A DNA stretch of 64,000 nucleotides, from NCBI RefSeq assembly GCF_001618955.1, contig NZ_LVYV01000001.1:627501-691500 (forward strand), read 5' to 3'. The DNA comes from Tardiphaga robiniae. GTDB taxonomy: Bacteria; Pseudomonadota; Alphaproteobacteria; Rhizobiales; Xanthobacteraceae. The notes beneath the pieces are model-generated. The model was not told the DNA's origin. It ran no database searches and saw only the letters and a list, made by a program, of their open reading frames with translations. The position numbers and the translations under genes were made by a program. Positions 17,130 to 25,471 of this stretch are shown piece after piece (position 1 is the stretch's first letter; the number at the start of each line of letters is the position of its first letter).

Positions 17130-17720
17130 CTATCCGTTCGCACCTTCTGCAGTGGGCGACACGGTGTCGTCCTCATCGAGCAGAACAGTCGCCCTGGAAA
17201 GCCGGTCAAAGAGTTTTCTGCGAGCTGCAACGGGTGGCCACGCGTAAAGAAAGATTTCCGAAGGCTTCCAGATCGCAACCCAGCCCAGAATCAGAAAGCT
17301 CTCTGAAAGAACCCTTGAAAATGGTCCCTCCGTCATTCGCTGAGCAAAGACCCAGCCAAGCAAGAGGCAGATGAAAAGAATTACCATTCCGACGACGAGT
17401 GACAGCCGGCCGGTCTTGAATAACCCGCTCAGTTCACGTGAGACGGCATGGCTCCGAAGGCCAAAGTAGTATCTGACGGCGGCAGCTATATCAGACACAT
17501 GCGTTTTCCGGAGTTCGTCAGGCGGCAGATAGATGACGATTTCAATTGGGACACGGTCGGAAAACTCCAGCGCACGGTCAACGATATAATCTTCAGCCTG
17601 TAGCGCGAGATCAGTCTCGCGAAACGGAGACGGGTCGAGCGTGTCGAAGAGCTGCGATACCTTGCGAAGCTTCATCTCTATTCGCCCGACTTGTGCACTT
17701 TCGGTCGAAAAGTTTCTCAT
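17130..17720 (-). CDS. Membrane protein of unknown function with two helices
   Basis: 196 residues. The first 110 are soluble and predicted helical, with 'AEDYIVDRALEFSDRVPIEIVIYLP' (pieces: EDYIVDRALEF, VPIEIVIYLP) and 'AAAVRYYFGLRSHAVSRELSG'; two hydrophobic helices follow (about residues 115-135 and 143-160), with a short C-terminal acidic tail. The pattern suggests a cytoplasmic domain anchored at the inner membrane. ATG 17720 is chosen because residues before it are Cys/Arg-rich noise. I do not recognise the family. It is transcribed towards the APC permease gene, 108 bases away, and divergent from the membrane protein at 18242. Confidence 0.6.
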   Translation of the reverse strand: MRNFSTESAQVGRIEMKLRKVSQLFDTLDPSPFRETDLALQAEDYIVDRALEFSDRVPIEIVIYLPPDELRKTHVSDIAAAVRYYFGLRSHAVSRELSGLFKTGRLSLVVGMVILFICLLLGWVFAQRMTEGPFSRVLSESFLILGWVAIWKPSEIFLYAWPPVAARRKLFDRLSRATVLLDEDDTVSPTAEGANG

Positions 17721-18241
17721 AAAGCCTTTCTCGATCCCCTTCGAGCAACGAGGCGTGCTGGCGCGGCATCGATCAAAGCAGTTTCCCGACCGCGTTGGGA
17801 CATCCGCTGCACTTTTGTCACTGCGCAACCGCCGCATGGATGTCCGACGAGCCGAGCTGTCCCAACAGACCATTGACGCTGTCACCAGTACAATCAGGTG
17901 TTTTCCCTAGGGCCAGGCGCTGGATCCAGATCGCGGAACGCCGATCGCGCCACATTCATTGCGTCGCGTCCGGCGACGCCTCACCCCAAGCTGGAAACGA
18001 ATGGCGCCTGCGAACTCATCGGGAAATCCCCTAGGTCCCCTAAGGTGATCATCCGATATCGCATCGGCCTCGCAGAGGCCTAGGCTGACCTCCCAGAACA
18101 AGAATTTGAAGCCGGAGCTCCGCTCCTCCGGCGAGCCATGAGGTACGCTCCCAGACCATCAAATCAGGTAAGCAGGCGTGCCGCCCACAGTCGCGATACT
18201 TGAGATCCGCGAGGGTAGAAGGAATCACGATTGGATCGTCG
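17721..18241. promoter_or_regulatory. Divergent intergenic region with CCCTA-rich motif block
   Basis: About 520 bases between divergent membrane-protein genes. A palindrome CCCTAGGG lies at 17905-17912. At 18027-18061 there is TCCCCTAGG, then TCCCCTAAGG, then TGATCATCCGATATCG. The last part matches, on the opposite strand, CGATATCGG-TGAT at 7316-7329 upstream of arcD. A 7-bp hairpin GCCGGAG / CTCCGGC with an 8-base loop lies at 18111-18132. No small gene was recognised here. Confidence 0.4.
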
Positions 18242-18925
18242 ATGAGTGAACTGGACCTGCCGCCGAGTCGGGATACTGAAGACATTCGCTTCAGAACGAG
18301 AAGCATCGTCCTCAGGCAGCTACCCTTTCTCGCCATCCTCGCGCTTGCAATCGCGGGCGTGGCCTATACGAATTTTTCAGGCAAACCGCTCATTGGCTAT
18401 TGGGAGTTCCTTGCCCTCGCAATTGGCGTTGTATGCGTCGTAACCGAATGGACCGAGCTCGATGACAGGCAGGCTCGGGTTCGACTGGTGTGGACGCAAG
18501 CGCTTCACTGGATCGCGGTTCTTGTTACGATGAACATCATGCTGCTGGCGGGCGTTCAACAGCTTCTGCCCGCGCCTGCGACGAGTCTCGTGCTTCTGAT
18601 ATTGCTGGCACTCGGCACCTTTCTCGCCGGGCTGAACCTTATGTCGCTGCAAATGGGATTTCTCGGCCTCTCGATGGCTCTGGCAGTTCCCGCGATCTCC
18701 TGGATCAAGCAATCTGCGCTCTTTCTGATTCTGGTTGTGGTCTTCGTGATCGGCCTTGCCATGGCTTTCTGGTCGCTCCGGACGGATACGCGTCGATCTG
18801 AGCGAACGGCGTCTTCACGGCCCGCCTCGCCGGGCGATCCGGTTGCCGATCACGAAGACACATCAGACGAAGATACATCGGACATCGAAGCGGCTCGCCG
18901 GCGCCTTGGGCTAAGCGACGATTAG
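18242..18925 (+). CDS. Membrane protein of unknown function
   Basis: 227 residues. A polar N-terminus (about 35 residues) is followed by five or six hydrophobic helices between residues 36 and 180, with short loops and a pattern such as 'GYWEFLALAIGVVCVVTEW' and 'MNIMLLAGVQQLLP'. The C-terminal 45 residues are acidic and hydrophilic with a repeated D-E-D-T-S-D segment and end 'ARRRLGLSDD'. Start ATG 18242 fits the hydrophobic layout. A Rho-independent-like hairpin follows 19 bases after the stop. Family not recognised with confidence. Its promoter region has motifs shared with arcD. Confidence 0.7.
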   Translation: MSELDLPPSRDTEDIRFRTRSIVLRQLPFLAILALAIAGVAYTNFSGKPLIGYWEFLALAIGVVCVVTEWTELDDRQARVRLVWTQALHWIAVLVTMNIMLLAGVQQLLPAPATSLVLLILLALGTFLAGLNLMSLQMGFLGLSMALAVPAISWIKQSALFLILVVVFVIGLAMAFWSLRTDTRRSERTASSRPASPGDPVADHEDTSDEDTSDIEAARRRLGLSDD

Positions 18926-18943
18926 CGGATCTGACAAACCAGG

Positions 18944-18980
18944 AAGCTGCGTTAGGCCGCATGGAGATGCGCAGCTTTTT
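18944..18980 (+). terminator. Rho-independent terminator after the 18242 membrane protein gene
   Basis: Inverted repeat AAGCTGCG (18944-18951) / CGCAGCTT (18970-18977) followed by a T-run (five T with the stem). The loop is 18 bases. Position 19 bases after the stop codon is right for a terminator; the next gene on this strand starts at 19024. Confidence 0.65.
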
Positions 18981-19023
18981 CATTTAAGAGTTTCCGTGGG
19001 AGCGATCCTTGTTGGGAGATGTC

Positions 19024-19323
19024 ATGAAGCGCTTTACTGCTGCAGCAGGCTCAGGGCTGATTTTCTTGTGCGCTGCGTTCTCCGCGACTGCAGAGCCTCG
19101 CGATTCCGTCGAGCGTGGTCAAAGACTGGATTCTGAAGCAATTCGGGACGATGTCCGCACCAATCGCCTGAAGACACCAGCGTCCCCGCTCAACGTGGAA
19201 CAACCGCGGCAACCACAAGGACAGACACTGCAGCGCAGAGGGCGACCACGCTTGCACGCCATGCCGCGACCTCCGAGCGAGCGACAAATGCGGCTGCGCC
19301 GGCAACAGAAATCAGTCGAGTGA
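19024..19323 (+). CDS. Small secreted protein, paralogue of the one at 3143-3391
   Basis: 99 residues. Signal peptide of about 24 residues (MKRFTAAAGSGLIFLCAAFS then ATA) and a mature start AEPRDSVERG identical to the paralogue at 3143-3391. The block R-L-D-S-E-A-I-R-D-D-V-R-T-N-R-L-K-T-P matches the paralogue at most positions, then a Pro/Gln region and a strongly basic tail (QMRLRRQQKSVE) follow. ATG 19024 has a GGGAGA ribosome-binding site 5 bases upstream; an in-frame TTG at 19009 is less likely. No known domain. Two copies in one stress island suggest a conserved periplasmic function. Confidence 0.75.
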   Translation: MKRFTAAAGSGLIFLCAAFSATAEPRDSVERGQRLDSEAIRDDVRTNRLKTPASPLNVEQPRQPQGQTLQRRGRPRLHAMPRPPSERQMRLRRQQKSVE

Positions 19324-19426
19324 CAGGATTAATATAGCGGTTTACGCGGCTGGCGGACCACGATCCCGCATCGCGTGATGTCGTTGGCCTGGTTTCACGG
19401 GACTATCAAGCTAGCTGGCGCCACCA

Positions 19427-19897
19427 CTAGCGTAACGTCAGCGTCGCTATTCCCGCGGCAAGGCTCACGCCGATCTGGCGCTCAAGCGACAGTGGCTGGA
19501 GCATCACAGTCCTGCGAGATCCCCCAATCAGAATATTCGCGCCCAGACCCGGGCCAAACGCAACGCTGCCACTCGCGCCGACGTAATTTCCACGGAGCGT
19601 ACCCCGGCCGACCTGTGAGTTCCGGGCGAAGACCCGCCAGACCAGCGCGCTCGCTGGGGTCACGCCGAGATCCAAGCCGATGCGGCGCACTGTTCCCTCA
19701 TAGATGTACTGCCGTGACGCATTTCGTATCCTGAACACACATCGCAGTGTCTGACGTGAACCGATAATCAGGCCAATCCGGGGATTGCTCATACATGTCA
19801 GTGTTCCTGCCCTGAATGCGGCGGAGGAAGCCGGCAGCGATGAGACGCAAAGCAAAAAGGATGCGCCGAAAAGTCCAAGCAGGGCCTTCTTGATCAT
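19427..19897 (-). CDS. Secreted DUF992 family protein
   Basis: 156 residues. Signal peptide of about 31 residues ending 'PASSAA', then 'GTLTCMSNPRIGLIIGSRQ' and 'LRCVF', the DUF992 hallmark with its paired cysteines, and a glycine-rich C-terminal part ('GASGSVAFGPGLGANILIGG') also typical. Periplasmic location follows from the signal peptide; the biochemical role of DUF992 is unknown. ATG 19897 begins MIKKALLG; an ATG at 19909 is also possible. The gene stands alone, convergent with the small secreted protein gene. Confidence 0.82.
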   Translation of the reverse strand: MIKKALLGLFGASFLLCVSSLPASSAAFRAGTLTCMSNPRIGLIIGSRQTLRCVFRIRNASRQYIYEGTVRRIGLDLGVTPASALVWRVFARNSQVGRGTLRGNYVGASGSVAFGPGLGANILIGGSRRTVMLQPLSLERQIGVSLAAGIATLTLR

Positions 19898-20088
19898 GCG
19901 AGCCTCCACTTTCTGCGTGAGAATATGGCAGTGGCTACTCAGCGCCGCAAGTTCGTCACGTCAGACACAACTCACAGCTGATTCGATTTCGATTCGAATA
20001 GTTACGACGCGATGCGGCTCGGCGCGATTGCTCTGCTCGATTCATTTCCGCAGACGCGTGTCTGCCGGTCGGGCATCGACCGGCCATG

Positions 20089-21912
20089 TCAAGTTGATGA
20101 CCTAGTGGTCGTATCCTCCGCCGCATCCACGCGGACGCTCGCGCCCGCCAGCACGTCGATCCGCTCCGGCTCAAGCAAGCAAAGCTGCTCATTCGGCCCG
20201 GCCGCAAGTCTGTGAACATAGAAGTGCGTGCAGGCCGCATCAGCAGCGGCCATGACTGGCGACGGAGCCGAAATGACCTTCAACGCGCCAAAGGTGCCGA
20301 TCCAGTCAATATGGCGATGCCCGTGCATGACGATGGTCCGATCGGCAAACGTCTCCAGCCGACGTACAAACCAGCTGCCGTTGATCACAGCCGTGCCGAT
20401 GCGTTCAGCAAACGCGGTCACTGGCATCGGATACTCCATCAGGTGATGGTGCAATGCGATTATCCAGCGTGCCTTCGGGAACTGAGCGATAAAGGCCTCC
20501 AGCCGGCGCGTCTGCTCGATCGAAACGAAGCCAAGTGCATTGGTGAAGGAGAAATGTGTTTCAGCATTGGAATTGAGAAGCGCTATGCCGAGTCCATTCT
20601 CCTCCAGAGGCGGAACGACCATCGGATACAAGTCATCGAAGACCCCACGCAGTCGCGCTGCACGCTGTAGGCCACCGAGATCTGCGAAATCCGCCATGTG
20701 ACGGCGATACGGCGCCAGCACGTCGTTCAGTGTCGTTGTATGACCTTTTCCGTCTTTCACAACAAACGCACGATCGCCCTGAATGGCAGCGATGGCCGAA
20801 AGCGTGCGGACCTGCCGCAGCCGTTTACCCGGACTGAACGGTAGATCCAGCCGGGCCGGATTCGCCCGGTCCACGATGTTGATATCGTGATTTCCGGGCA
20901 GCACGAACGTACGCGAAAAGAGGTCCGGATAGCGCGACAGGACGTCCAGGAACTCCGCCCATTCGGTCGCCCGTCCAGCATCGGTCATATCGCCGCTGAT
21001 CAGCACATGGTCGAGCGGATCAACAGCGTGAATAGCGGCCAGCCGCGCCATCACCTGCTGCAGACGCTCATTTCCCTGCGGCCCGGCGCGCCCGCTTTCA
21101 ATGCGAAAACCGTAACGTTCGCCAACCACATGGAGGTCCGACAAATGAGCCACACGCCAGATCCTGGTGTGTGCCGGCGCTGCATCGAACGCGACAAGAT
21201 CAACTGGCTGCGCCATACGGGCATCGGCCAGGCCCCAGACAAGCGATGCGCCGGCAAGGTAGCCGCATATCAAGACTGCGGCATTTGCCAGCGTCGGAAT
21301 GATCAAACGATGAGGAACACCGAGGTCCTCCAGACTTCCTGTCCAGCGCGAGGCTGGCCACGCCCACATCGCGATCGCCACAGCGCAAATGGAGATGGCG
21401 ATTCCTGCCGCGGCCGAATTCACCGCGCGCAACCGCGCTCGTCCTTGCACGGTCAGATTTCTTCCCAGCACCTTCTCCGTCAGATGCTGTAGCCCTTCAC
21501 GGCCGAAGACATATCCGGGCTGGATGGCAAGCGCATTGAGAGACCAGAAGTTGATCTCGGCGACCCGAAACAGCGGCTTCCAGCCGATCCACCCCAGCGC
21601 GACGATCCCGATCGCCACCAGGAACGCGCCAATCTCCGTCAGTACGAGAACCTTGTCCGACAGAGTTGAGAGCCAGGCAGAAGCAACCAATGCCGCGAGA
21701 CCCAACGACACCGCCGGCAGTAACAACGATACTGTCCAGGCAAACAGGAGCTTTGGCAGACTGACTTCAACAAGCAGGCTCCCGGCCATCGAGAGCAGGG
21801 TTCGCTGTTCAGGGCTGGCGGCATCATCCTCGATATCGCCCCGCCGCGGGTCGATTGTTTCTCTGTTCCGTTCCTTCGTTGGCTCGCCGTCTCCCGCGTC
21901 CCCTCTCTTCAT
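20089..21912 (-). CDS. Membrane-anchored metallophosphoesterase
   Basis: 607 residues. The N-terminal third (to about residue 235) is a membrane domain with about five or six hydrophobic helices. The C-terminal calcineurin-like domain carries the full metal-binding set: 'HLSDLHV', 'ISGDMTDAG', 'LPGNHDIN', 'ALHHHLMEYP' and 'MHGHRHID'. It probably hydrolyses a phosphomono- or diester on the cytoplasmic or periplasmic face; topology cannot be fixed by eye. ATG 21912 is preferred because residues before it are Cys-rich and atypical. It is monocistronic, ending 179-192 bases before the DUF992 gene on the same strand. Confidence 0.85.
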   Translation of the reverse strand: MKRGDAGDGEPTKERNRETIDPRRGDIEDDAASPEQRTLLSMAGSLLVEVSLPKLLFAWTVSLLLPAVSLGLAALVASAWLSTLSDKVLVLTEIGAFLVAIGIVALGWIGWKPLFRVAEINFWSLNALAIQPGYVFGREGLQHLTEKVLGRNLTVQGRARLRAVNSAAAGIAISICAVAIAMWAWPASRWTGSLEDLGVPHRLIIPTLANAAVLICGYLAGASLVWGLADARMAQPVDLVAFDAAPAHTRIWRVAHLSDLHVVGERYGFRIESGRAGPQGNERLQQVMARLAAIHAVDPLDHVLISGDMTDAGRATEWAEFLDVLSRYPDLFSRTFVLPGNHDINIVDRANPARLDLPFSPGKRLRQVRTLSAIAAIQGDRAFVVKDGKGHTTTLNDVLAPYRRHMADFADLGGLQRAARLRGVFDDLYPMVVPPLEENGLGIALLNSNAETHFSFTNALGFVSIEQTRRLEAFIAQFPKARWIIALHHHLMEYPMPVTAFAERIGTAVINGSWFVRRLETFADRTIVMHGHRHIDWIGTFGALKVISAPSPVMAAADAACTHFYVHRLAAGPNEQLCLLEPERIDVLAGASVRVDAAEDTTTRSST

Positions 21913-22283
21913 GGCATCGCCTCTTGTGAGCAGGCATGATCCCGTCACCGGAGTAATGCTATCACATCTTCGACGACATTCGCGCACGTCAGGGTTTGAC
22001 CCGATGCAACATCACCGCTCGTATGATGTAATTACTAAGGCATGGCGAGAGATGAGCGCCGCAAATGGAGACAGGTAACTGAAAATATCGCTCAATTTCT
22101 CGAACATGTTGCAACATGCAGATCCAAACTAAGCGGTTTAAGACTTCTGCAAATTGAGACAGCGAGGCATACCCATATCGAGCTCATCTTCCCGTCCTGA
22201 TTGACTGACTACGCCTTTGGTAATATCCATTCTTGCCGTGCGATATCAAAAATCAGGCTGACACAAAGCCGGAACGGAGTCCC

Positions 22284-22568
22284 ATGGACTCGCAATCGAT
22301 CGCAACACAGGCTGAACGGCCTTATGTCCCGACTGGGAAATTGGTCCGCCCGGAGACTGTTCAAAGGCTGGCGTCTGAAGACCAGGGCCGCTTCACAACC
22401 ACCTTCATTGTCGAACGATCATTCGCGGCTGCGATTTGCACGCCCATGCATACCCGCGTCCCACCATTGATCTTTCGATGCCGTCGCCATTCGAAGTCGC
22501 TGCGAGTACCGGCTCTGCCGTGCAGTTCCGGCGTCTCATATCCCCGACGTTCCTTTTTCTATCCGTGA
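22284..22568 (+). CDS. Doubtful small open frame, possibly a degraded gene
   Basis: 95 codons from ATG 22284, preceded by CGGAACGGAGTCCC with a plausible GGAG ribosome-binding site. The first 50 residues look like real protein (VPTGKLVRPETVQRLASEDQ, hydrophilic), but from about residue 52 it becomes Cys/Arg/Pro-rich like a random frame. It may be the intact start of a gene truncated by a frameshift, or no gene at all. The region 22080-22581 otherwise shows no recognisable gene. Confidence 0.22.
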   Translation: MDSQSIATQAERPYVPTGKLVRPETVQRLASEDQGRFTTTFIVERSFAAAICTPMHTRVPPLIFRCRRHSKSLRVPALPCSSGVSYPRRSFFYP

Positions 22569-22581
22569 AAGGAGAAGTCCT

Positions 22582-22860
22582 ATGGAAGTGATGGATCGGC
22601 GAAACCTCTTGCAGGGCCTTCTGTTCAGCGCGGTCGCCACGGGCCTTGGCACGAGCGTCTTTCTGACGACTGCTAAGGCCGCGCCAATCCCGCTGCAGAA
22701 AGACCTTGCCAACAAGTTGGAGCCCCTCACCGAGAACGCCCAGGTGGTCGTGGTCGGCCGCCCGCCACGCAGGGTCCTTCACCGCCCGCATCGATCGTGG
22801 CGACGTCGTCGCCGTGTGTGCTGGTGGCGCCATGGTCGCCGCGTCTGCGCGTGGCGCTGA
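22582..22860 (+). CDS. Small twin-arginine signal protein with Arg/Trp-rich tail
   Basis: 92 residues. A twin-arginine-type leader (MDRRNLLQGLLFSAVATGLG) precedes a hydrophobic stretch and an 'AKAAP' cleavage-like site. A short linker follows, then an extremely basic tail with two WRxxRRxC-type repeats (RRRRRVCWWRHGRRVCAWR). Such proteins are common in Bradyrhizobium-like genomes and are often labelled protamine-like; the role is unknown. ATG 22582 has a GAAAGGAGAA ribosome-binding site. The HdeD-like gene follows 77 bases later on the same strand. Confidence 0.65.
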   Translation: MEVMDRRNLLQGLLFSAVATGLGTSVFLTTAKAAPIPLQKDLANKLEPLTENAQVVVVGRPPRRVLHRPHRSWRRRRRVCWWRHGRRVCAWR

Positions 22861-22937
22861 TGGTGTGAAGCGCATGCGCTATGGCACGCGCGGCCTCAAA
22901 TCATAGCGCAAAAGCAGCGCAGGAGCGGGAGGACAAG

Positions 22938-23501
22938 ATGACGACGTATGGTAGCAGCTCCTCTGTAAGCGTCACCGGCTTGCCTTCACCGCCGTTCTGG
23001 ATATGCGTACTGCTTGGCATCGTTCTGATTTTGGCCGGGCTCCTGATCCTCGGCGATGTCGTTCTCGCCACTGTCATCAGCACGCTGTTCATCGGCTGGA
23101 CGGCCATTGCCGCTGGCGTATTCGAAATGATCCATGCGTTCTGGACCAAGGGATGGGGAGGATTTCTGTGGCAAATCCTCCTCGCCATTCTCTACATCGC
23201 ATTCGGCATCGTTCTGGTGCAACAGCCCGTCGCCGGCGCAATCATCCTCACCTATGTCCTCGGTATATTGCTGCTGATTTCCGGCTTCATTCGCATGCTG
23301 CTTGGATTTAACCGCTGGAGCAAAGGGGGCTGGATCATGTTGGCTTCAGGACTCTTCGGCGTTCTGGCAGGCCTGGTTATTCTGACCGGCTTTCCCGGGA
23401 CAGGCCTGTGGGTTCTTGGCTCTCTGCTGGCCGTCGACATGATCTCCCACGGATTGGCGTGGCTCGCTTATGCATGGCAGCTGAGAACCAAGGCAGCATA
23501 G
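22938..23501 (+). CDS. HdeD family membrane protein (DUF308)
   Basis: 187 residues with six closely spaced helices in three pairs, the HdeD/DUF308 architecture. Characteristic pieces are 'VLATVISTLFIGWTAIAAGV', 'FGIVLVQQPVAGAIILTYVLG' and 'RWSKGGWIMLASGLFGVLAG'. HdeD is linked to acid resistance in enteric bacteria; here the link is only by family. ATG 22938 has a strong AGGAGCGGGAGGA ribosome-binding site. A DUF1269 membrane protein gene follows 70 bases later, and both fit the stress theme of the region. Confidence 0.88.
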   Translation: MTTYGSSSSVSVTGLPSPPFWICVLLGIVLILAGLLILGDVVLATVISTLFIGWTAIAAGVFEMIHAFWTKGWGGFLWQILLAILYIAFGIVLVQQPVAGAIILTYVLGILLLISGFIRMLLGFNRWSKGGWIMLASGLFGVLAGLVILTGFPGTGLWVLGSLLAVDMISHGLAWLAYAWQLRTKAA

Positions 23502-23571
23502 CCGCAGAAGAAACCATCAACGACGCAGACCACGTGGCACCATAGAAATCTCTCAGTCAGGAGGATTGGAA

Positions 23572-24108
23572 ATGTCAGATCTCGTTGCGATCATCTATCC
23601 ATCCGAAGCAAAAGCCGAAGAGGTACGGCAGCGTCTGTTCAAGCTGCAGAAGGAATATCTGATCACGCTCAGCGATGCCGTTATCGCGGTGAAAACCGAA
23701 GCCGGTCCCGTCAAGCTGAACCAGTTGATGAACACCACCATGGCCGGCGCGGCCTCCGGCAGCTTCTGGGGATTATTGATCGGCGTGCTGTTCCTGAATC
23801 CCCTTCTCGGCGTGGCGCTGGGCGCCGCATCCGGTGCATTGGGCGGCGCACTGACGGACTATGGCATCAACGACGATTTCATGAAGGAGCTATCGGCAAA
23901 CCTTCAGCCGGGAAATGCGGCGCTGTTCGTTCTCATCAAGAGCATCACTGCGGACAAGGTCCTTAAGGAAATCCAGGACGCCGGCGGCACCGTGTTGAAG
24001 ACGTCCCTCGACGATGCCAAGGAGCAGGCGCTCAGGAACGCGCTCGCCAAGGCCACGGTCGAGCCCCAGGCTCAGGCAGCACCAGCGGCGTCCACGAGCG
24101 CTGCCTGA
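23572..24108 (+). CDS. DUF1269 membrane protein
   Basis: 178 residues. An N-terminal soluble part begins 'DLVAIIYPSEAKAEEVRQRL', then a Gly/Ala-rich hydrophobic hairpin (about residues 55-100) with 'GAASGSFWGLLIGVLFLNPL' and 'GVALGAASGALGGALTDYGI', then a ferredoxin-like C-terminal part. This is the DUF1269 family layout; function unknown, often near stress genes. The tail is Ala/Gln-rich. ATG 23572 follows a perfect AGGAGG by 5 bases. Confidence 0.85.
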   Translation: MSDLVAIIYPSEAKAEEVRQRLFKLQKEYLITLSDAVIAVKTEAGPVKLNQLMNTTMAGAASGSFWGLLIGVLFLNPLLGVALGAASGALGGALTDYGINDDFMKELSANLQPGNAALFVLIKSITADKVLKEIQDAGGTVLKTSLDDAKEQALRNALAKATVEPQAQAAPAASTSAA

Positions 24109-24200
24109 GCTTGCGAGACTGGCATATAGGCGCAACAGAAGCGCCCGGCGTGGATGTCTGCGTCAATCGCTCCTGTTCGTATCGTCGCTGTGGATAGCGA

Positions 24201-24233
24201 AGTCCGCTTGATCTTGCGCAGATCGAGCGGACT
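24201..24233. terminator. Strong hairpin between convergent genes
   Basis: Inverted repeat AGTCCGCTTGATCT (24201-24214) / AGATCGAGCGGACT (24220-24233), 14 bp with one G-T type mismatch, and a 5-base loop. It sits between the ends of the DUF1269 gene (24108) and the carboxymuconolactone decarboxylase-like gene (24285), the right place for a bidirectional terminator. There is no T-run, so intrinsic termination is uncertain. Confidence 0.5.
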
Positions 24234-24284
24234 GTTGAAGGAGCAGCAAAGGACGCCTCAAGCGGCTAGCGTTATGCCAGCGAC

Positions 24285-24689
24285 CTACTCCACCTTACCC
24301 ATCTCTTTGAGCACTTCATTCGCGGCTTTGAACGCATCGAGGCCGGCCGGGATGCCGCAATAGACCGTGGCGTGCAACAGCACTTCCTTGATCTCGTCGA
24401 CGGTGACGCCGTTGGTGATGGCGCCGCGGGTGTGCAGCTTGATTTCCGGCGCGCGGTTCAGCGCCGTCAGCATTGCGAGGTTCAGCATGCTGCGAGTCTT
24501 GCGATCGAGGCCCGGACGATTCCAGGCGTAACCCCAGCACCATTCGGTGGTGATGTGCTGGAATGACATCATGAAATCATTGGTCGACTGCATCGACTTG
24601 TCGACATAGGCAGCACCAAGCACTTCGCGCCGTGCGGCAAGACCGATGTCGAACATCCCGCCGAGGGTGATCGTCTGATCGTAGCTCAT
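24285..24689 (-). CDS. Carboxymuconolactone decarboxylase family protein
   Basis: 134 residues, the length of PcaC-type gamma-carboxymuconolactone decarboxylases. The core 'LDRKTRSMLNLAMLTALNRAPEIKLHTRGAITNG' (in pieces: LDRKTRSMLNLAML, LHTRGAITNG) and 'EIKEVLLHATVYCGIPAGLDAF' match the family's six-helix fold; the catalytic-type His is in 'LLHATVYCGIP'. There is no CxxC, so it is not an AhpD-like peroxidase. It is the last gene after livF, 59 bases apart, and probably co-transcribed with the importer, which hints that the imported compound enters a ring-cleavage or lactone pathway. Substrate not established. Confidence 0.85.
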   Translation of the reverse strand: MSYDQTITLGGMFDIGLAARREVLGAAYVDKSMQSTNDFMMSFQHITTEWCWGYAWNRPGLDRKTRSMLNLAMLTALNRAPEIKLHTRGAITNGVTVDEIKEVLLHATVYCGIPAGLDAFKAANEVLKEMGKVE

Positions 24690-24748
24690 GTTTTCTTCCT
24701 TCTGTTTGCGATTGCGAGGGTTCGACGTCGTTCACCCGCCTGTCTCGA

Positions 24749-25471
24749 TCATATGCCGAGATAGGCCGCGCGAACGGCAGGATTTTCATTCAATTCTGCA
24801 GACGTGCCCTGCAGCGCGATGCGACCGCTTTCCAAGACATAGCCGCGTGTCGCGACATCGAGCGCCAGTCCGACATTCTGCTCCACCAGCAGGATCGACG
24901 TTCCACGGCTGTGAATCTTGGTGAAGGCGTCGTGCATTTCCTCAACGACCTTCGGTGCCAGACCGTGGCTCGGCTCGTCCAGCAGCAACAGCTTCGGCTG
25001 CAGCATGAGCGCGCGCCCGACGGCGACCATCTGCTGTTCGCCACCCGACAGCGTGCCCGCCAACTGGCCACGCCGCTCGCGCAGACGCGGGAACAGCTCG
25101 AAGATGCCTTCCATGCGCGACGACAGGTCCTTGGCATGCCGCGCGGTGAAGGCACCGAGCATCAGGTTTTCTTCCACCATCATATCCGAAAACACATGAC
25201 GCCCTTCCGGAACATGCGCGATGCCCAGCGTGGGGATGTCATGCGAGGCGCGGCTCGACAGATCATTGCCTGCAAACCGCAACGTGCCGGTGACATGCGG
25301 CACTAGGCGCGAGATCGCGCGCAGGATCGTGCTCTTGCCGGCGGTATTGGCGCCGATGATGCAGACGAACTCGCCTTCGAACATCTGCAGATCGATGCCA
25401 TGCAGGACTTCGATCTCGCCATAACCGGCATTGAGGCCCTTGATCTCGAGCAGTGGCTGAGACGCACTCAT
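24749..25471 (-). CDS. livF: Branched-chain-type ABC importer, ATPase subunit LivF
   Basis: 240 residues, LivF family. Walker A is 'GANTAGKST', in which the usual glycine before AGK is replaced by threonine (canonical GxNGAGKS); the GxxxxGK[ST] core is intact. ABC signature 'LSGGEQQMVAVGRALM', Walker B 'LLLLDEPSHGLAPKV', H-loop His in 'ILLVEQNVG'-context. It overlaps livG by four bases. It powers uptake together with LivG, H, M and the binding protein. Confidence 0.92.
   Translation of the reverse strand: MSASQPLLEIKGLNAGYGEIEVLHGIDLQMFEGEFVCIIGANTAGKSTILRAISRLVPHVTGTLRFAGNDLSSRASHDIPTLGIAHVPEGRHVFSDMMVEENLMLGAFTARHAKDLSSRMEGIFELFPRLRERRGQLAGTLSGGEQQMVAVGRALMLQPKLLLLDEPSHGLAPKVVEEMHDAFTKIHSRGTSILLVEQNVGLALDVATRGYVLESGRIALQGTSAELNENPAVRAAYLGI

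Noticed and set aside
17936-17965. GGAAC upstream of the 18242 gene
   Set aside because: No GTT element at the right distance follows.
22405-22875. 156-codon minus-strand open frame
   Set aside because: Antisense to the twin-arginine small protein, with Ala/Arg/His-rich shadow composition and no ribosome-binding site.
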